A stretch of DNA of 64,000 nt from Actinomycetes bacterium (lineage in GTDB: Bacteria > Actinomycetota > Acidimicrobiia > Acidimicrobiales > Bog-793). The notes under the pieces are model-generated. The model had not been told where the DNA came from. It searched no databases and worked only from the letters and a program-made list of their open reading frames with translations. Positions 51,314 to 59,755 of this stretch are shown piece after piece. Each line of letters begins with the position of its first letter. Position 1 is the stretch's first letter. The position numbers and the translations under genes are program-made. The stretch is from the NCBI GenBank assembly GCA_021798985.1, contig JAJZBI010000015.1, positions 25,967 through 89,966 on the forward strand, in the 5' to 3' direction.

Positions 51314-51793
51314 GTGTCCCGAGTCCAGCTTGCGCTGAACGTCTCTGATGTCGATGCGGCGGTGGACTTCTACCGCAAGCTGTTCGGCGTCGAGCCGGCC
51401 AAGCGCCGCCCGGGCTACGCGAACTTCGCCGTCGCCGACCCCCCGCTCAAGCTCGTGCTGATCGAGTCCGGCAGCGCACGCGCGAGCGGGGTCGGCGGTG
51501 CGCTCAACCACCTCGGCATCGAGGTCGGGGCGCCGAGCGAGGTTGGCCAGGCGAGCGCCCGCCTCACCGAGGCGGGCCTCGAGACGGCCGTCGAGGAGAA
51601 GACGACGTGCTGCTATGCGCTGCAGGACAAGGTCTGGGTCCGCGACCCCGACGGCGCCCCGTGGGAGGTCTATGCCGTGCTCGCCGATGCCGTCGCGCCC
51701 GAGAGCGGCTCGGTCGAGTTCGCGTGCTGCGGCGGGGATGCGACGGCTCGCGGGGAGCGGACGCCCGCGGTCTTGCGCGCGGCGAACCCATGA
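51314..51793 (+). CDS. arsI: ArsI/CadI-type glyoxalase-fold protein (probable C-As lyase)
   Basis: A 159-residue VOC-fold protein. It opens SRVQLALNVSDVDAAVDFYR and has vicinal Cys99-Cys100 in EKTTCCYALQ, the organoarsenical-binding pair of ArsI, with metal ligands expected at Gln5, His66 (NHLGIE) and Glu118 (PWEVY). ArsI cleaves the C-As bond of trivalent methyl- or aromatic arsenicals. A C-terminal tail of about 30 residues has another CC (FACCGG). GTG 51314 follows GAGGAGG. Overlaps the Acr3 gene by 4 bases. Confidence 0.88.
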   Translation: MSRVQLALNVSDVDAAVDFYRKLFGVEPAKRRPGYANFAVADPPLKLVLIESGSARASGVGGALNHLGIEVGAPSEVGQASARLTEAGLETAVEEKTTCCYALQDKVWVRDPDGAPWEVYAVLADAVAPESGSVEFACCGGDATARGERTPAVLRAANP

Positions 51794-52959
51794 GCAGCGA
51801 GGCGCCCGTCCACCTGGAGGTTGCCGAAGGCTCCACGCCCGATCCGGCACCGGTCCCGGTGCTCAGCCGCCTGTCGTTCCTCGATCGCTTCTTGCCGGTG
51901 TGGATCCTGCTCGCCATGGGGCTCGGGCTCGGGCTCGGCCGCGGCGTGCACGGCCTCAGCCGCGCGCTCGACAGCGCCCAGGTGACCGCCGGAGTGCCGG
52001 CTCCGATCTTCGTCGGGCTGCTCGTGATGATGTACCCGGTCCTCGCCAAGGTCCGCTACGGCCGGCTCGGGGAGGTCGCCCGGGACCGGCGTCTCCTCGT
52101 CTCCTCGCTGATCCTCAACTGGTTGATCGGCCCGGCCGTGATGTTCGCGCTCGCCTGGTTGCTCTTGGCCGACCAGCCCGCCTATCGCACCGGCTTGATC
52201 GTCGTCGGCCTCGCCCGCTGCATCGCCATGGTGCTGATCTGGAACGACCTTTCCGGCGGCGACCGCGAGGCCGCGGCCGTCCTCGTCGCATTGAACTCGT
52301 TGTTCCAGATCGCGGCGTACTCGGGGCTCGGCTACTTCTACCTCGTGGTGCTCCCGGGATGGCTCGGTCTGAAGAGCGGCGGCATCCACATCTCGGTAGG
52401 CCTCATCGCCGCCTCGGTCGCCATCTTCTTGGGTGTCCCCCTGCTCGCCGGCTTCCTCACGCGCCTGGTGGGGGTGCGGGTGAAGGGCGAAGAGTGGTAC
52501 GAGTCGCGGCTGATCCCGCGGATCGGCCCCATCGCCCTCTACGGCCTGTTGTTCACAGTCGTCGTCTTGTTCGCCCTCCAAGGGCGCGAGATCACGGGGC
52601 ACCCGCTCGAGGTGCTGCGCATCGCGGCCCCCCTGCTCTGCTACTTCGCCGTCATGTGGACCGGAGCCTTCGCGCTCGGCAAGGGGCTCGGCCTCGACTA
52701 CCCGCGCACGGCGACGCTCTCGTTCACGGCAGCGGGGAACAACTTCGAACTCGCGATTGCCGTCGCCATCGGGGTCTTCGGCGCCACCTCGGGCGAGGCG
52801 CTTGCCGGCGTGGTCGGTCCGCTCATCGAGGTCCCTGCGCTCGCCGCGCTCGTCTACGTGGCGCTGTTCGCCCGGCGCCGCCTCTTTGGCGCCGTTCCCC
52901 GTGAGGCTGGCCTGACGCCGGGAGCGACCGCTCCGGTGCCCTCAAAGGTCCGCTCGTGA
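51790..52959 (+). CDS. acr3: Arsenite efflux permease Acr3
   Basis: A 389-residue, ten-segment membrane protein that exports arsenite. LARCIAMVLIWNDLSGGDRE has the conserved Cys of TM4; AAGNNFELAIAVAIGVFGAT and VGPLIEVPALAALVYVAL carry the conserved TM9/TM10 residues including Glu. The N-terminal about 30 residues are acidic and cytoplasmic. ATG 51790 overlaps arsI (ATGA), and its own stop overlaps arsC, so arsI-acr3-arsC is a tight operon. Confidence 0.94.
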   Translation: MSSEAPVHLEVAEGSTPDPAPVPVLSRLSFLDRFLPVWILLAMGLGLGLGRGVHGLSRALDSAQVTAGVPAPIFVGLLVMMYPVLAKVRYGRLGEVARDRRLLVSSLILNWLIGPAVMFALAWLLLADQPAYRTGLIVVGLARCIAMVLIWNDLSGGDREAAAVLVALNSLFQIAAYSGLGYFYLVVLPGWLGLKSGGIHISVGLIAASVAIFLGVPLLAGFLTRLVGVRVKGEEWYESRLIPRIGPIALYGLLFTVVVLFALQGREITGHPLEVLRIAAPLLCYFAVMWTGAFALGKGLGLDYPRTATLSFTAAGNNFELAIAVAIGVFGATSGEALAGVVGPLIEVPALAALVYVALFARRRLFGAVPREAGLTPGATAPVPSKVRS

Positions 52960-53366
52960 TGCGAACGCGCCCGGTCGTGCTGTTCCTCTGCGTCCACAAC
53001 GCCGGCCGCAGCCTCGCCGCAAAGGTGCTCCTCGAGCACTACGCGCAGGGTCGTGTCGATGTGCGCTCTGCCGGGTCGGCGCCGGGGTCCGAGCTGAATC
53101 CCTCGGTCGTCGCTGTCCTTGTCGAACGCGGCCTTGACCCGTCGCGGGAGTTCCCCAAGCTCTTCAGCGAGGACGCCGCCGCGGCAGCCGATGTCGTCGT
53201 GACGATGGGATGCGGAGACACCTGCCCGTACGTTCCCGGCAAGCGCTACCTCGACTGGGAGCTCGATGACCCTGCCGGCAAGTCGGTCGCGGCGGTGCGA
53301 CCGATCGTCGACGAGATCGACCGCCGCGTGCGAAACCTGCTGCGCGAGCTCACCGGAGCATCCTGA
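52959..53366 (+). CDS. arsC: Arsenate reductase, low-molecular-weight phosphatase type
   Basis: A 135-residue reductase of arsenate to arsenite. The P-loop is FLCVHNAGRSLAAK (Cys11); Cys85 and Cys89 in VTMGCGDTCPYVPG and the YLDWELDDPAGK strand complete the active site. This type is used with thioredoxin or, in actinobacteria, mycothiol. The residues after RS are LAA where most have QMA, a mild deviation. GTG 52956 directly precedes ATG 52959 and either may be used; the acr3 stop overlaps both. Confidence 0.93.
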   Translation: MRTRPVVLFLCVHNAGRSLAAKVLLEHYAQGRVDVRSAGSAPGSELNPSVVAVLVERGLDPSREFPKLFSEDAAAAADVVVTMGCGDTCPYVPGKRYLDWELDDPAGKSVAAVRPIVDEIDRRVRNLLRELTGAS

Positions 53367-53508
53367 GCCTCGCCGGCGCCTCGCCGACCGGGACGCGACG
53401 ACCAGGCGAGCCAGCGACACCGAGCGCGCAGCGCCGTTGCCGGGCACGCCGCGATGGGGGCGTGACCGGCTCGCACCTCGCACCGCTCAACCTCGGGACC
53501 CCAGCCGA

Positions 53509-53540
53509 TAGGGTTCTTATGTGAACATCTCTTCAGATGT
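53509..53540 (+). promoter_or_regulatory. Leaderless promoter and SmtB/CzrA-type operator over the start codon
   Basis: TAGGGT (53509-53514) is a TANNNT -10 box whose distance to GTG 53521 (6 bases between) predicts transcription starting at the GTG, i.e. a leaderless mRNA. The imperfect inverted repeat ATGTGAACAT-CT-CTTCAGATGT (53519-53540) matches the 12-2-12 operator pattern of zinc-sensing ArsR/SmtB repressors and covers the start codon. Confidence 0.6.
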
Positions 53541-53922
53541 CGCGCCGCTCGCTCGCCGCGGCGCAGACGCTGGCCGTGTGGCGGCTGTGCGTGCCACCCT
53601 GCCGCCGGATGCCGACGTCGCGGACCTCGCCGACGTCTTCGGCCTCCTCTCCGATCCCGGGCGGCTCCGGCTGATGGTCGCCCTGCTCGGGGGCGAGCTC
53701 CGCGTGGCGGAGCTCGCGGCGGCGGCCAACATGAGCGAGTCGGCGACGAGCCACGCCTTGCGGATCCTGCGGGCCCACCGGGTCGTCGCCGTGCGCCGGT
53801 CAGGTCGCATGGCCTTCTACGCCCTCGCCGACGCGCACGTCCGCATGTTGCTCGACGTCGCGCTGGCTCACGTCGAGCACAGCGAGATGATCCACGATCA
53901 CCCTGGCGGCGGACGTGGCTGA
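53521..53922 (+). CDS. ArsR/SmtB-family zinc-type repressor (CzrA-like)
   Basis: A 133-residue repressor. Winged helix: VFGLLSDPGRLRLMVALLGG and AAAANMSESATSHALRILRA. The alpha-5 metal site is complete: Asp104-x-His106 and His117-x2-His120 in ADAHVRMLLDVALAHVEH, the CzrA/SmtB zinc site. The C-terminus adds His residues (IHDHPGG). GTG 53521 is the only good start and probably leaderless. It overlaps the CDF exporter gene by 8 bases and surely controls it; Zn (or Co, Ni) would release it from its operator. Confidence 0.92.
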   Translation: MNISSDVAPLARRGADAGRVAAVRATLPPDADVADLADVFGLLSDPGRLRLMVALLGGELRVAELAAAANMSESATSHALRILRAHRVVAVRRSGRMAFYALADAHVRMLLDVALAHVEHSEMIHDHPGGGRG

Positions 53923-54859
53923 GCCAGACGCGAGCGCGGGGGGTGACGGCCACACCGGCCACGGTCACGGCGTGGCGGCAGGTGCCGACCTGCGTCTCCT
54001 CGTCGTCACGCTCGGCCTCATTGCGGCCTTTATGGTCGGTGAGGTCGTGGCCGCGATGGTCTCCGGCTCGCTCGTGCTCTTCGCCGATGCCGGCCACCTG
54101 CTCACCGACGTGGGGGCCCTCGGCGCCAGCATCTGGGCCGCCCGACTGGCGGCGAGGCCGGCGGGCGGGGTCTGGACCTTCGGGCTGAAGCGGGCCGAGA
54201 TCCTCTCGGCGGCGGGAAACGGGGCGACCCTCGTCGCGGTGGGCGTTGTGATCACGATCGAGGCGATCGCGCGGCTGGTCCACCCGCCTCAGGTCGAAGG
54301 CGCCGTCGTCCTCGCCGTGGCGCTCGCCGGAGCGCTCGTCAACGTCGTCGCCACGGCGGTGCTCGCCCGGGCGAACCGCGCCAGCCTCAACGTGAAGGGG
54401 GCCTTTCTCCACCTCCTCACCGATTTCTACGCCTTCCTCGGCACTGCGGCCGCGGGCCTCGTCATTCTCCTCACGGGCTGGTCGCGGGCCGACGCTGTCG
54501 CCTCACTGTTGGTGGCGGCGCTGATGGGGCGCGCCGCATGGGGGCTGCTCCGAGACGCCGGACAGATCCTCCTCGAGCGAGCGCCGAAGGAGGTCTCCCT
54601 CGAGGAAGTACGGGCCCACATCGTCGGCATCGAGCACGTCCTTGGCGTCCACGACCTGCATGCCTGGACGGTGACCTCGAACCTGGCCACCCTGTCCGCC
54701 CACGTCGTCGTCGAGGATCATTGCTTTGCCTCTGGACATGCCCCCCAGGTCCTCGACGCCCTCCAGCGCTGCCTCGGCGCCCACTTCGACCTCGAGCACT
54801 CCACTTTCCAGCTCGAGCCGGCGAGCCACGCCATCCACGAGCACGGCCAGCACCCGTGA
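53915..54859 (+). CDS. Cation diffusion facilitator (CzcD/ZitB-like zinc exporter)
   Basis: A 314-residue membrane protein with six segments and a cytoplasmic C-terminal domain. The His-rich N-terminus (GHTGHGHG) and metal-site pairs FADAGHLLTDVGAL (TM2) and FLHLLTDFYAF (TM5) are typical of zinc CDFs; the C-terminal domain has VLGVHDLHAWTVTSNLATLS and ends EHGQHP. GTG 53915 overlaps the repressor gene. Exports Zn and perhaps Co or Cd into the outside. Confidence 0.93.
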   Translation: MAEPDASAGGDGHTGHGHGVAAGADLRLLVVTLGLIAAFMVGEVVAAMVSGSLVLFADAGHLLTDVGALGASIWAARLAARPAGGVWTFGLKRAEILSAAGNGATLVAVGVVITIEAIARLVHPPQVEGAVVLAVALAGALVNVVATAVLARANRASLNVKGAFLHLLTDFYAFLGTAAAGLVILLTGWSRADAVASLLVAALMGRAAWGLLRDAGQILLERAPKEVSLEEVRAHIVGIEHVLGVHDLHAWTVTSNLATLSAHVVVEDHCFASGHAPQVLDALQRCLGAHFDLEHSTFQLEPASHAIHEHGQHP

Positions 54860-55082
54860 GCCGGCCGGCCCCCGCGCCACGGCGGCACGCCGACCTCAGG
54901 TGCGCCGCCGCCGAGCCAGCGTCGCCGAACTTGGTGTGCAGGGCGCGCCTTGGCGCGGCGCCTGGCGTGGGTTACGCCGCTGCTGGATCACCCTCGCGGG
55001 CGCGCTCGATCTCCTCGCCCCTTCGTCGCCGTCCTGACCGCCATCGAGCTCGCCGATGGGCACCCGGCCGGCGGCGACGGCC

Positions 55083-55258
55083 GGAGAGGGCACGCAGAGC
55101 CTGCCGTGTGCCGCGCAGGCCGCCGGCGTGCTCGCCGCGCGTGTCACATTGCGATCGAGCCGGCTGCCTGGCCGATCGGCCCGGCGATCAGCCTCGCGGT
55201 CGCCGCCCGGTCGGTCCGCGAGGGCATCGGGGCCAGGCGGAGCGAGGGCTGCTGTTGA
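55083..55258 (+). pseudogene. Remnant of a CDF-like cation transporter C-terminus
   Basis: Two pieces in different frames together resemble the end of actinobacterial membrane cation transporters. First GEGTQSLPCAAQAAGVLAA (frame of 55056, from about 55083), then after a shift near 55150 AIEPAAWPIGPAISLAVAAR (to 55200) and SVREGIGARRSEGCC followed by the stop at 55258. Intact relatives read like ...CAYLAA...WWWADP..ALVIA..AVREG..AWRGE.CC. No start or N-terminal half remains; 54860-55082 is unrecognisable. Confidence 0.5.
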
Positions 55259-55271
55259 GCCCGCGACCACG

Positions 55272-55783
55272 GTGAGCGGCGCGATCGACGTCTCGGTTGG
55301 TTACGCCGCGATCGGCGGCGGTGCCGTGCTCGCGGGTGCGGTGGCCTCGACCCGGGTCCATCTCTCGTCCCCACCGTCGCGACCGACATCCTCGTCGACG
55401 GTGTGCTCATCGGCACCTCTGCCGCCATCGGCTCGGGGACGGGTCTGCTCTTTGCCATCGCCCTTGCTCCGGAGATGGGCCTCCTCGGCCTCACTGCCGG
55501 GCGATCGCTCGCCAGGCGGTGGCGAGCTCCCCGCGTCGTGCTCGCCGGTGGCCTCGTGGGCGCGGCGATCACCGCGGCGGGAGCGCTCGGTTGGGCGCTC
55601 GCGCAGACCAACGCGGCGGTCACGACCGCCGCGCTCGGTCTCGGTGCGAGCGTCATCGTCTCCCTCGTCCTGGAAGAGCTGTTGCGCGAGGTGCACGAGA
55701 CCGATACCGGCCCGGTCGAGGTCGCCGTGCTGTTCGCCTTCTTCCTGCCGTTCTTCCTCGCCGGCATCGCCACCGGTGCGTGA
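55272..55783 (+). pseudogene. ZIP-family metal transporter with internal deletion and frameshift
   Basis: GTG 55272 begins SGAIDVSVGYAAIGGGAVLA, then GAVASTRVHLSS, like TM1 of ZIP proteins. Near 55370 the frame changes and TDILVDGVLIGTSAAIGSGT follows, then LLFAIALAPEMGLLGLTAG ... LVLEELLREVHETD ... LFAFFLPFFL, the second half of actinobacterial ZIPs. Roughly 90-100 residues that normally lie between are missing. The downstream half alone (from about 55380) stays open and could in principle be translated, but it is not a full transporter. A broken zinc importer beside a zinc exporter. Confidence 0.6.
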
Positions 55784-55986
55784 GGGGAGCCCGGGCCGCC
55801 TCGCGCCGGTCCGCCGACCGAGACGGCTGGCTGAGCGGCGAGGAGGCGATCCCAGCGACGCGCCTTGCTCTAATCGGCACCGCGACGGCGCAGCCCGGAC
55901 CGGGGAGTCCGCGCCATCCGGCTCGATCGCTGGCGACCCGCTCGTCGCCGCGTTGGCGCACGAGCCCGTGGGACGGGCGGGTGCGG

Positions 55987-56676
55987 CTACATCGCCTCCT
56001 TGATCCCCTTGCGGATCAGCCACACGTTCGTCGGCCAGGCGGTGAAATAGCCGACGATCATGCCGATCTGCATGAGGAACCAGAACGCCGCATGGTCGGG
56101 ATGCAGGTGGTTCGGGAAGAAGACGAATTGCGTCAGCGCCATCCAGCCGAATAGGCCCACCTCGAAGCTCGTGAGGGACAAGAAGTCGGCTTTGGCCGCT
56201 TCGATCAGCCCCTCCTTTGGGCCGAGCCCGCGCATCGGCGCGATCGCGAAGTACTGGAAAGCGATCCCGAAGGTCAGGGCGAGCACGTAGTCGCCGATGT
56301 ACTCGGCAAGGAGCGAGAGCCCGATGATCGTCGCGCCGACCGCGAAGACGATCCACTCCGCGGCGAGGTCCCCGAGGGTGCAGCCGGCGCCGCAGTGGCT
56401 GACACCGGCCGCGACGACCGACCAGCTCGCCCGCCGCGGCGGCTCGTCGTAGCCGTGCTCTCGCCGCCACGCGGGGCTCTTTGGGAGCCCGAAACGGCGA
56501 TAGCCGAAGATCGCGACCGGCCCCCAGTACAAAGCGGTGATCGGCCACACCGCCTCCATGATCCGCATCTGCTGGCGATGGCCTCGCAGCCACTGGTCCG
56601 CTGCGATCCAGGCCACCGAGGCAAAAGCGAGGGCGAGCATCACCCAGCTCAAGATGCTCAGCCACGCAGGGGGCAT
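55987..56676 (-). CDS. DUF4396 membrane protein, copper-associated
   Basis: A 229-residue membrane protein with about six hydrophobic segments. The family signature SHCGAGCTLGDLAAEWIVF (about 93-111) contains two Cys and a His that could bind metal; further conserved parts are MEAVWPITALYWGPVAIFGY and FFPNHLHPDHAAFWFLMQIG with three His. It lies beside csoR-copA-copZ and has a CsoR-type box 38 bases upstream, so a part in copper handling is likely. Biochemical role unknown. Confidence 0.85.
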   Translation of the reverse strand: MPPAWLSILSWVMLALAFASVAWIAADQWLRGHRQQMRIMEAVWPITALYWGPVAIFGYRRFGLPKSPAWRREHGYDEPPRRASWSVVAAGVSHCGAGCTLGDLAAEWIVFAVGATIIGLSLLAEYIGDYVLALTFGIAFQYFAIAPMRGLGPKEGLIEAAKADFLSLTSFEVGLFGWMALTQFVFFPNHLHPDHAAFWFLMQIGMIVGYFTAWPTNVWLIRKGIKEAM

Positions 56677-56713
56677 GCGCTCGTCCTTGTCTCGCCGGGC
56701 TCGTGTTGAGCGA

Positions 56714-56728
56714 TACCCCCCTGGGGCA
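56714..56728. promoter_or_regulatory. CsoR-type box upstream of DUF4396 gene
   Basis: TACCC-CCCTG-GGGCA, one mismatch from the TACCC-N5-GGGTA core found upstream of copZ. Its near edge is 38 bases upstream of the DUF4396 start, on the divergent side of the csoR stop. Confidence 0.6.
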
Positions 56729-56760
56729 CACCCGACACACCTGCGCGCGAGCGGGACGCT

Positions 56761-57108
56761 CTAGAGCGTGCGGGTGAAGCGATGCACCGCCTCGAGCAGC
56801 TCCTTGGTCTTTTCCGCGGCGACGGCGTCGTCCCCAGAGGAGAGCGCGTGGCGCACGCAGTGGTTGACGTGGTCGTCGAGGATCATGCCAGCGACGGCCT
56901 CGAGCGCCGTCGAGACCGCGGCGATCTGGGTGAGGATGTCGATGCAGTAGCGGTCCTCGGTGATCATCTTCTCGATCCCCCGCGCCTGCCCCTCGATCCG
57001 CCGCATGCGCTTGATGAGGGCGTCCTTTTCGTCGACGTAGCCATAGGGCGGCCCTGCTCCGTCCGCGCTCACGGTCGTAATGCTGGCAGCCTTCCTCGCG
57101 TCGGTCAT
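56761..57108 (-). CDS. csoR: Copper-sensing repressor CsoR
   Basis: A 115-residue DUF156-family helical repressor. The Cu(I) ligands are present: Cys55 in [10 protein letters not shown], His80 and Cys84 in [10 protein letters not shown] (H-x3-C). [18 protein letters not shown] is the family opening. Cu(I) binding releases it from GC-rich operators. ATG 57108 overlaps the copA stop by 4 bases, so the repressor is the last gene of copZ-copA-csoR and is induced together with its targets. Confidence 0.95.
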   Translation of the reverse strand: MTDARKAASITTVSADGAGPPYGYVDEKDALIKRMRRIEGQARGIEKMITEDRYCIDILTQIAAVSTALEAVAGMILDDHVNHCVRHALSSGDDAVAAEKTKELLEAVHRFTRTL

Positions 57109-59330
57109 CGGCGCACCTCGCTCGGCTGGAAGCCCCGCAGGCGGAGTGAGTTCGTGACCACGAACACACTCGAGAAGGCCATCGCGGCGGCGGCGACGAT
57201 CGGGTTCACGATCCCCGCGACCGCCAACGGAATGGCGGCAACGTTGTAGCCGAAGGCCCAGAAGAGGTTGCCTTTGATCGTGGACAGGGTACGGCGCGAC
57301 AGGCGGATCGCATCCGCGGCGGCGCGCAGATCACCGCTCACGAGGGTGATGTCGGAGGCCTCGATGGCGACGTCGGTGCCGGTCCCGATCGAGAGCCCGA
57401 GGTCTGCTTTGGCGAGCGCCGGCGCGTCGTTCACGCCGTCGCCGACCATTGCGACGACCTCACCGGCGGCCTGCAGCCGGGCAACCTCGGCGGCCTTGTC
57501 CTCAGGGAGCACCCCCGCCAGCACCCGCGCAATGCCGACCTCGGTGGCGACCGCCTGGGCCGTGACCTCGTTGTCACCGGTCAAGAGCACCGGCGTGAGG
57601 CCGAGGGCCCGGAGGTCGGCAATAGCCTGGCGACTCGTCGCCTTGATCCGATCCGCTACCGCCACGAGACCGCTCGGCGCACCGTCGGTGGCCACGGCGA
57701 CCACCGTCGCGCCGGTGGCTTCGAGCCGAGCGACCTCCTCGGCGAGTTCGTCGGAGACAACCACGCCCCAGTCCGCCAGCAGGCTCGGGCGACCGATCAC
57801 TACGGCGTGGCCCTCCACAACGGCTTCGATCCCGAGCCCGGCGCGCGCCGAGAAGGACTCGACCGCAGGAAGCGGCCCAAGGCGGTCGCGTCCATAGGCG
57901 GCGACGGCGCGGGCGATCGGGTGCTCGCTCGCATCCTCGGCGGCGGCCGCCAGGCGCACGAGCTCGTCCTCGCTGACCCCGGTGGCTGGGACAACTGCCG
58001 AGACCGCCATCTTGCCCTCGGTGATCGTGCCGGTCTTGTCGAGCACGATCGTGGTGACCTGGCGCGTCTGCTCCAGGACCTCGGGGCCCTTGATGACGAT
58101 GCCGAGCTGGGCGCCCCGCCCGGTGCCGACCATGAGGGCCGTCGGCGTGGCGAGCCCGAGCGCACAAGGGCAGGCGATCACGACGACCGCTACCGCGGTG
58201 GTGAAGGCAGCGGTCGTCGCGGCGGCGCCGAGGGCGAGCCAGCCAATGAGGGTGAGCGCCGAGATCCCGATCACGATCGGCACGAAGAAGGCCGAGACGC
58301 GATCGGCGAGGCGCTGGACGGGCGCCTTGCCAGCTTGCGCGTCGGCGACGAGCCGGGCGATCTGGGCGAGGGCGGTCGCGGCACCGACCTTGGTCGCCTC
58401 GACGACGAGCCGGCCCGAGCGGTTGATCGTCGCACCGGCGACCCGATCGCCGGGGCCGACCTCGACGGGCAGCGATTCGCCGGTGAGCATCGACTGGTCG
58501 ATCGCCGAGCTGCCCGAGACCACGACGCCGTCGGTCGCCACCTTCTCCCCTGGACGGACGACGAAGCGGTCGCCGACCACGAGCGCCTCGATCGGAACGA
58601 GGACCTCGGCGTCGTCCTGCAGGACGCGCGCCTCCTTGGCCCCGAGCTCGAGCAGGGCGCGGATCGCCTCGCCCGAGCGCCGCTTGGCCCGGGCCTCCAA
58701 GTAGCGCCCGAGGAGGATGAGCGCGGTGATGGCGCCGGCCGTGTCGAAGTAGACGTTGGTCGAGATCCCGGCGAAGAGCACCACGGCCGACCAGGTCCAC
58801 GCCGAGAGCGTGCCGACCGAGATGAGGGTGTCCATCGTCGCCACGCCGTGGCGAGCGTTGGTCGCCGCGGCCTTGTGGAACGGCCAGCCGGCATAGGCGA
58901 CGACCGGGGTGGCGAGCACGAGCGAGACCCACTCCCAGCCAGCCGGGCGCGCCGCGGTGACCCAGGCGAAGACCATGAGGGGCACGGTGAGGGCGACAGC
59001 GAGGACGAGGCGGAGGCGGTAGGGGCGGGTGGGGTCCTCGTCGGTGACCGCCTCGGGGAGCGCGGCGCCATAGCCAGCGGCTTCCACGGCGCCGATCAGG
59101 GCCGCGAGGTCGACCCGTTCTGGATCGAAGGCAACCGCGGCGTGCTCGCTCGCGAAGTTGACGCTGGCGGCGACGCCGTCCAGTCTGTTGAGGCGCTTTT
59201 CGATGCGCGCCGCGCACGACGCGCAGGTCATGCCGCTGATCGCGAGCTCGACGTGTTGGCGGGGAGCCGGCTCGCTCGCCGCAGGCGCGCCCGCTGGTGG
59301 CGCCGGGGCGTCAGCGACGCCGGCCATCAC
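57105..59330 (-). CDS. copA: Copper-exporting P-type ATPase CopA
   Basis: A 741-residue P1B-type ATPase exporting Cu(I). One N-terminal metal-binding domain ([13 protein letters not shown], about 31-43), eight membrane segments, the transport motif [12 protein letters not shown], phosphorylation motif DKTGTIT, HP locus in [10 protein letters not shown], and hinge [13 protein letters not shown]7/TM8 motifs [11 protein letters not shown] and [18 protein letters not shown] are those of Cu(I)-ATPases. GTG 59330 or ATG 59327; both overlap the copZ stop. Confidence 0.96.
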   Translation of the reverse strand: MMAGVADAPAPPAGAPAASEPAPRQHVELAISGMTCASCAARIEKRLNRLDGVAASVNFASEHAAVAFDPERVDLAALIGAVEAAGYGAALPEAVTDEDPTRPYRLRLVLAVALTVPLMVFAWVTAARPAGWEWVSLVLATPVVAYAGWPFHKAAATNARHGVATMDTLISVGTLSAWTWSAVVLFAGISTNVYFDTAGAITALILLGRYLEARAKRRSGEAIRALLELGAKEARVLQDDAEVLVPIEALVVGDRFVVRPGEKVATDGVVVSGSSAIDQSMLTGESLPVEVGPGDRVAGATINRSGRLVVEATKVGAATALAQIARLVADAQAGKAPVQRLADRVSAFFVPIVIGISALTLIGWLALGAAATTAAFTTAVAVVVIACPCALGLATPTALMVGTGRGAQLGIVIKGPEVLEQTRQVTTIVLDKTGTITEGKMAVSAVVPATGVSEDELVRLAAAAEDASEHPIARAVAAYGRDRLGPLPAVESFSARAGLGIEAVVEGHAVVIGRPSLLADWGVVVSDELAEEVARLEATGATVVAVATDGAPSGLVAVADRIKATSRQAIADLRALGLTPVLLTGDNEVTAQAVATEVGIARVLAGVLPEDKAAEVARLQAAGEVVAMVGDGVNDAPALAKADLGLSIGTGTDVAIEASDITLVSGDLRAAADAIRLSRRTLSTIKGNLFWAFGYNVAAIPLAVAGIVNPIVAAAAMAFSSVFVVTNSLRLRGFQPSEVRR

Positions 59331-59530
59331 GACGCCTCGTAGCCGGCCTCTTCGATCGCCGCGCGCAGCAGCTGGTCGTCGAGACCCTCGCCCGTGACGG
59401 TCACGAGCTTGCTGTCAAGGTCGACGTCGACACCCGAAACGCCCTGCACGGCAGAGATCTCGCTCGACACGGCGTGCTTGCAGTGGTCACACGTCATGCC
59501 CGCAACGGTGTAGGTCATCGTCTGAGCCAT
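59327..59530 (-). CDS. copZ: Copper chaperone CopZ
   Basis: A 67-residue heavy-metal-associated domain protein. [17 protein letters not shown] (9-25) holds the CxxC Cu(I) site; the rest shows the ferredoxin-like beta-alpha-beta fold ending IEEAGYEAS. Delivers Cu(I) to CopA and CsoR. ATG 59530 follows GGAGAG. First gene of the operon; a perfect CsoR-type inverted repeat lies 19 bases upstream. Confidence 0.94.
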   Translation of the reverse strand: MAQTMTYTVAGMTCDHCKHAVSSEISAVQGVSGVDVDLDSKLVTVTGEGLDDQLLRAAIEEAGYEAS

Positions 59531-59548
59531 CTCGCTCTCCTCTTGGCG

Positions 59549-59569
59549 TTATACCCCCAACGGGTATAA
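59549..59569. promoter_or_regulatory. CsoR operator upstream of copZ-copA-csoR
   Basis: Perfect inverted repeat TTATACCC-CCAAC-GGGTATAA (8-base arms, 5-base spacer). This is the classical CsoR operator layout and lies 19 bases from the copZ start codon, next to the Shine-Dalgarno, where it can block transcription. Confidence 0.85.
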
Positions 59570-59755
59570 GTGTATCCGTCGTGTCAACTGCCTGGGCCGC
59601 CTCCGCGCCATCGCCACGTCGTGGTCCAGGCGCCGCGCCGCCGGGGTGCGGCCACCGTGGCGCTACCTCGCCCGCAAGGGATGATGCCGGCGCCGTTCCC
59701 TCTTGGTCGTCGAGGGTGGGGTCGCGGGGCATCGCTTGGCCATGACGCCTCCCGG

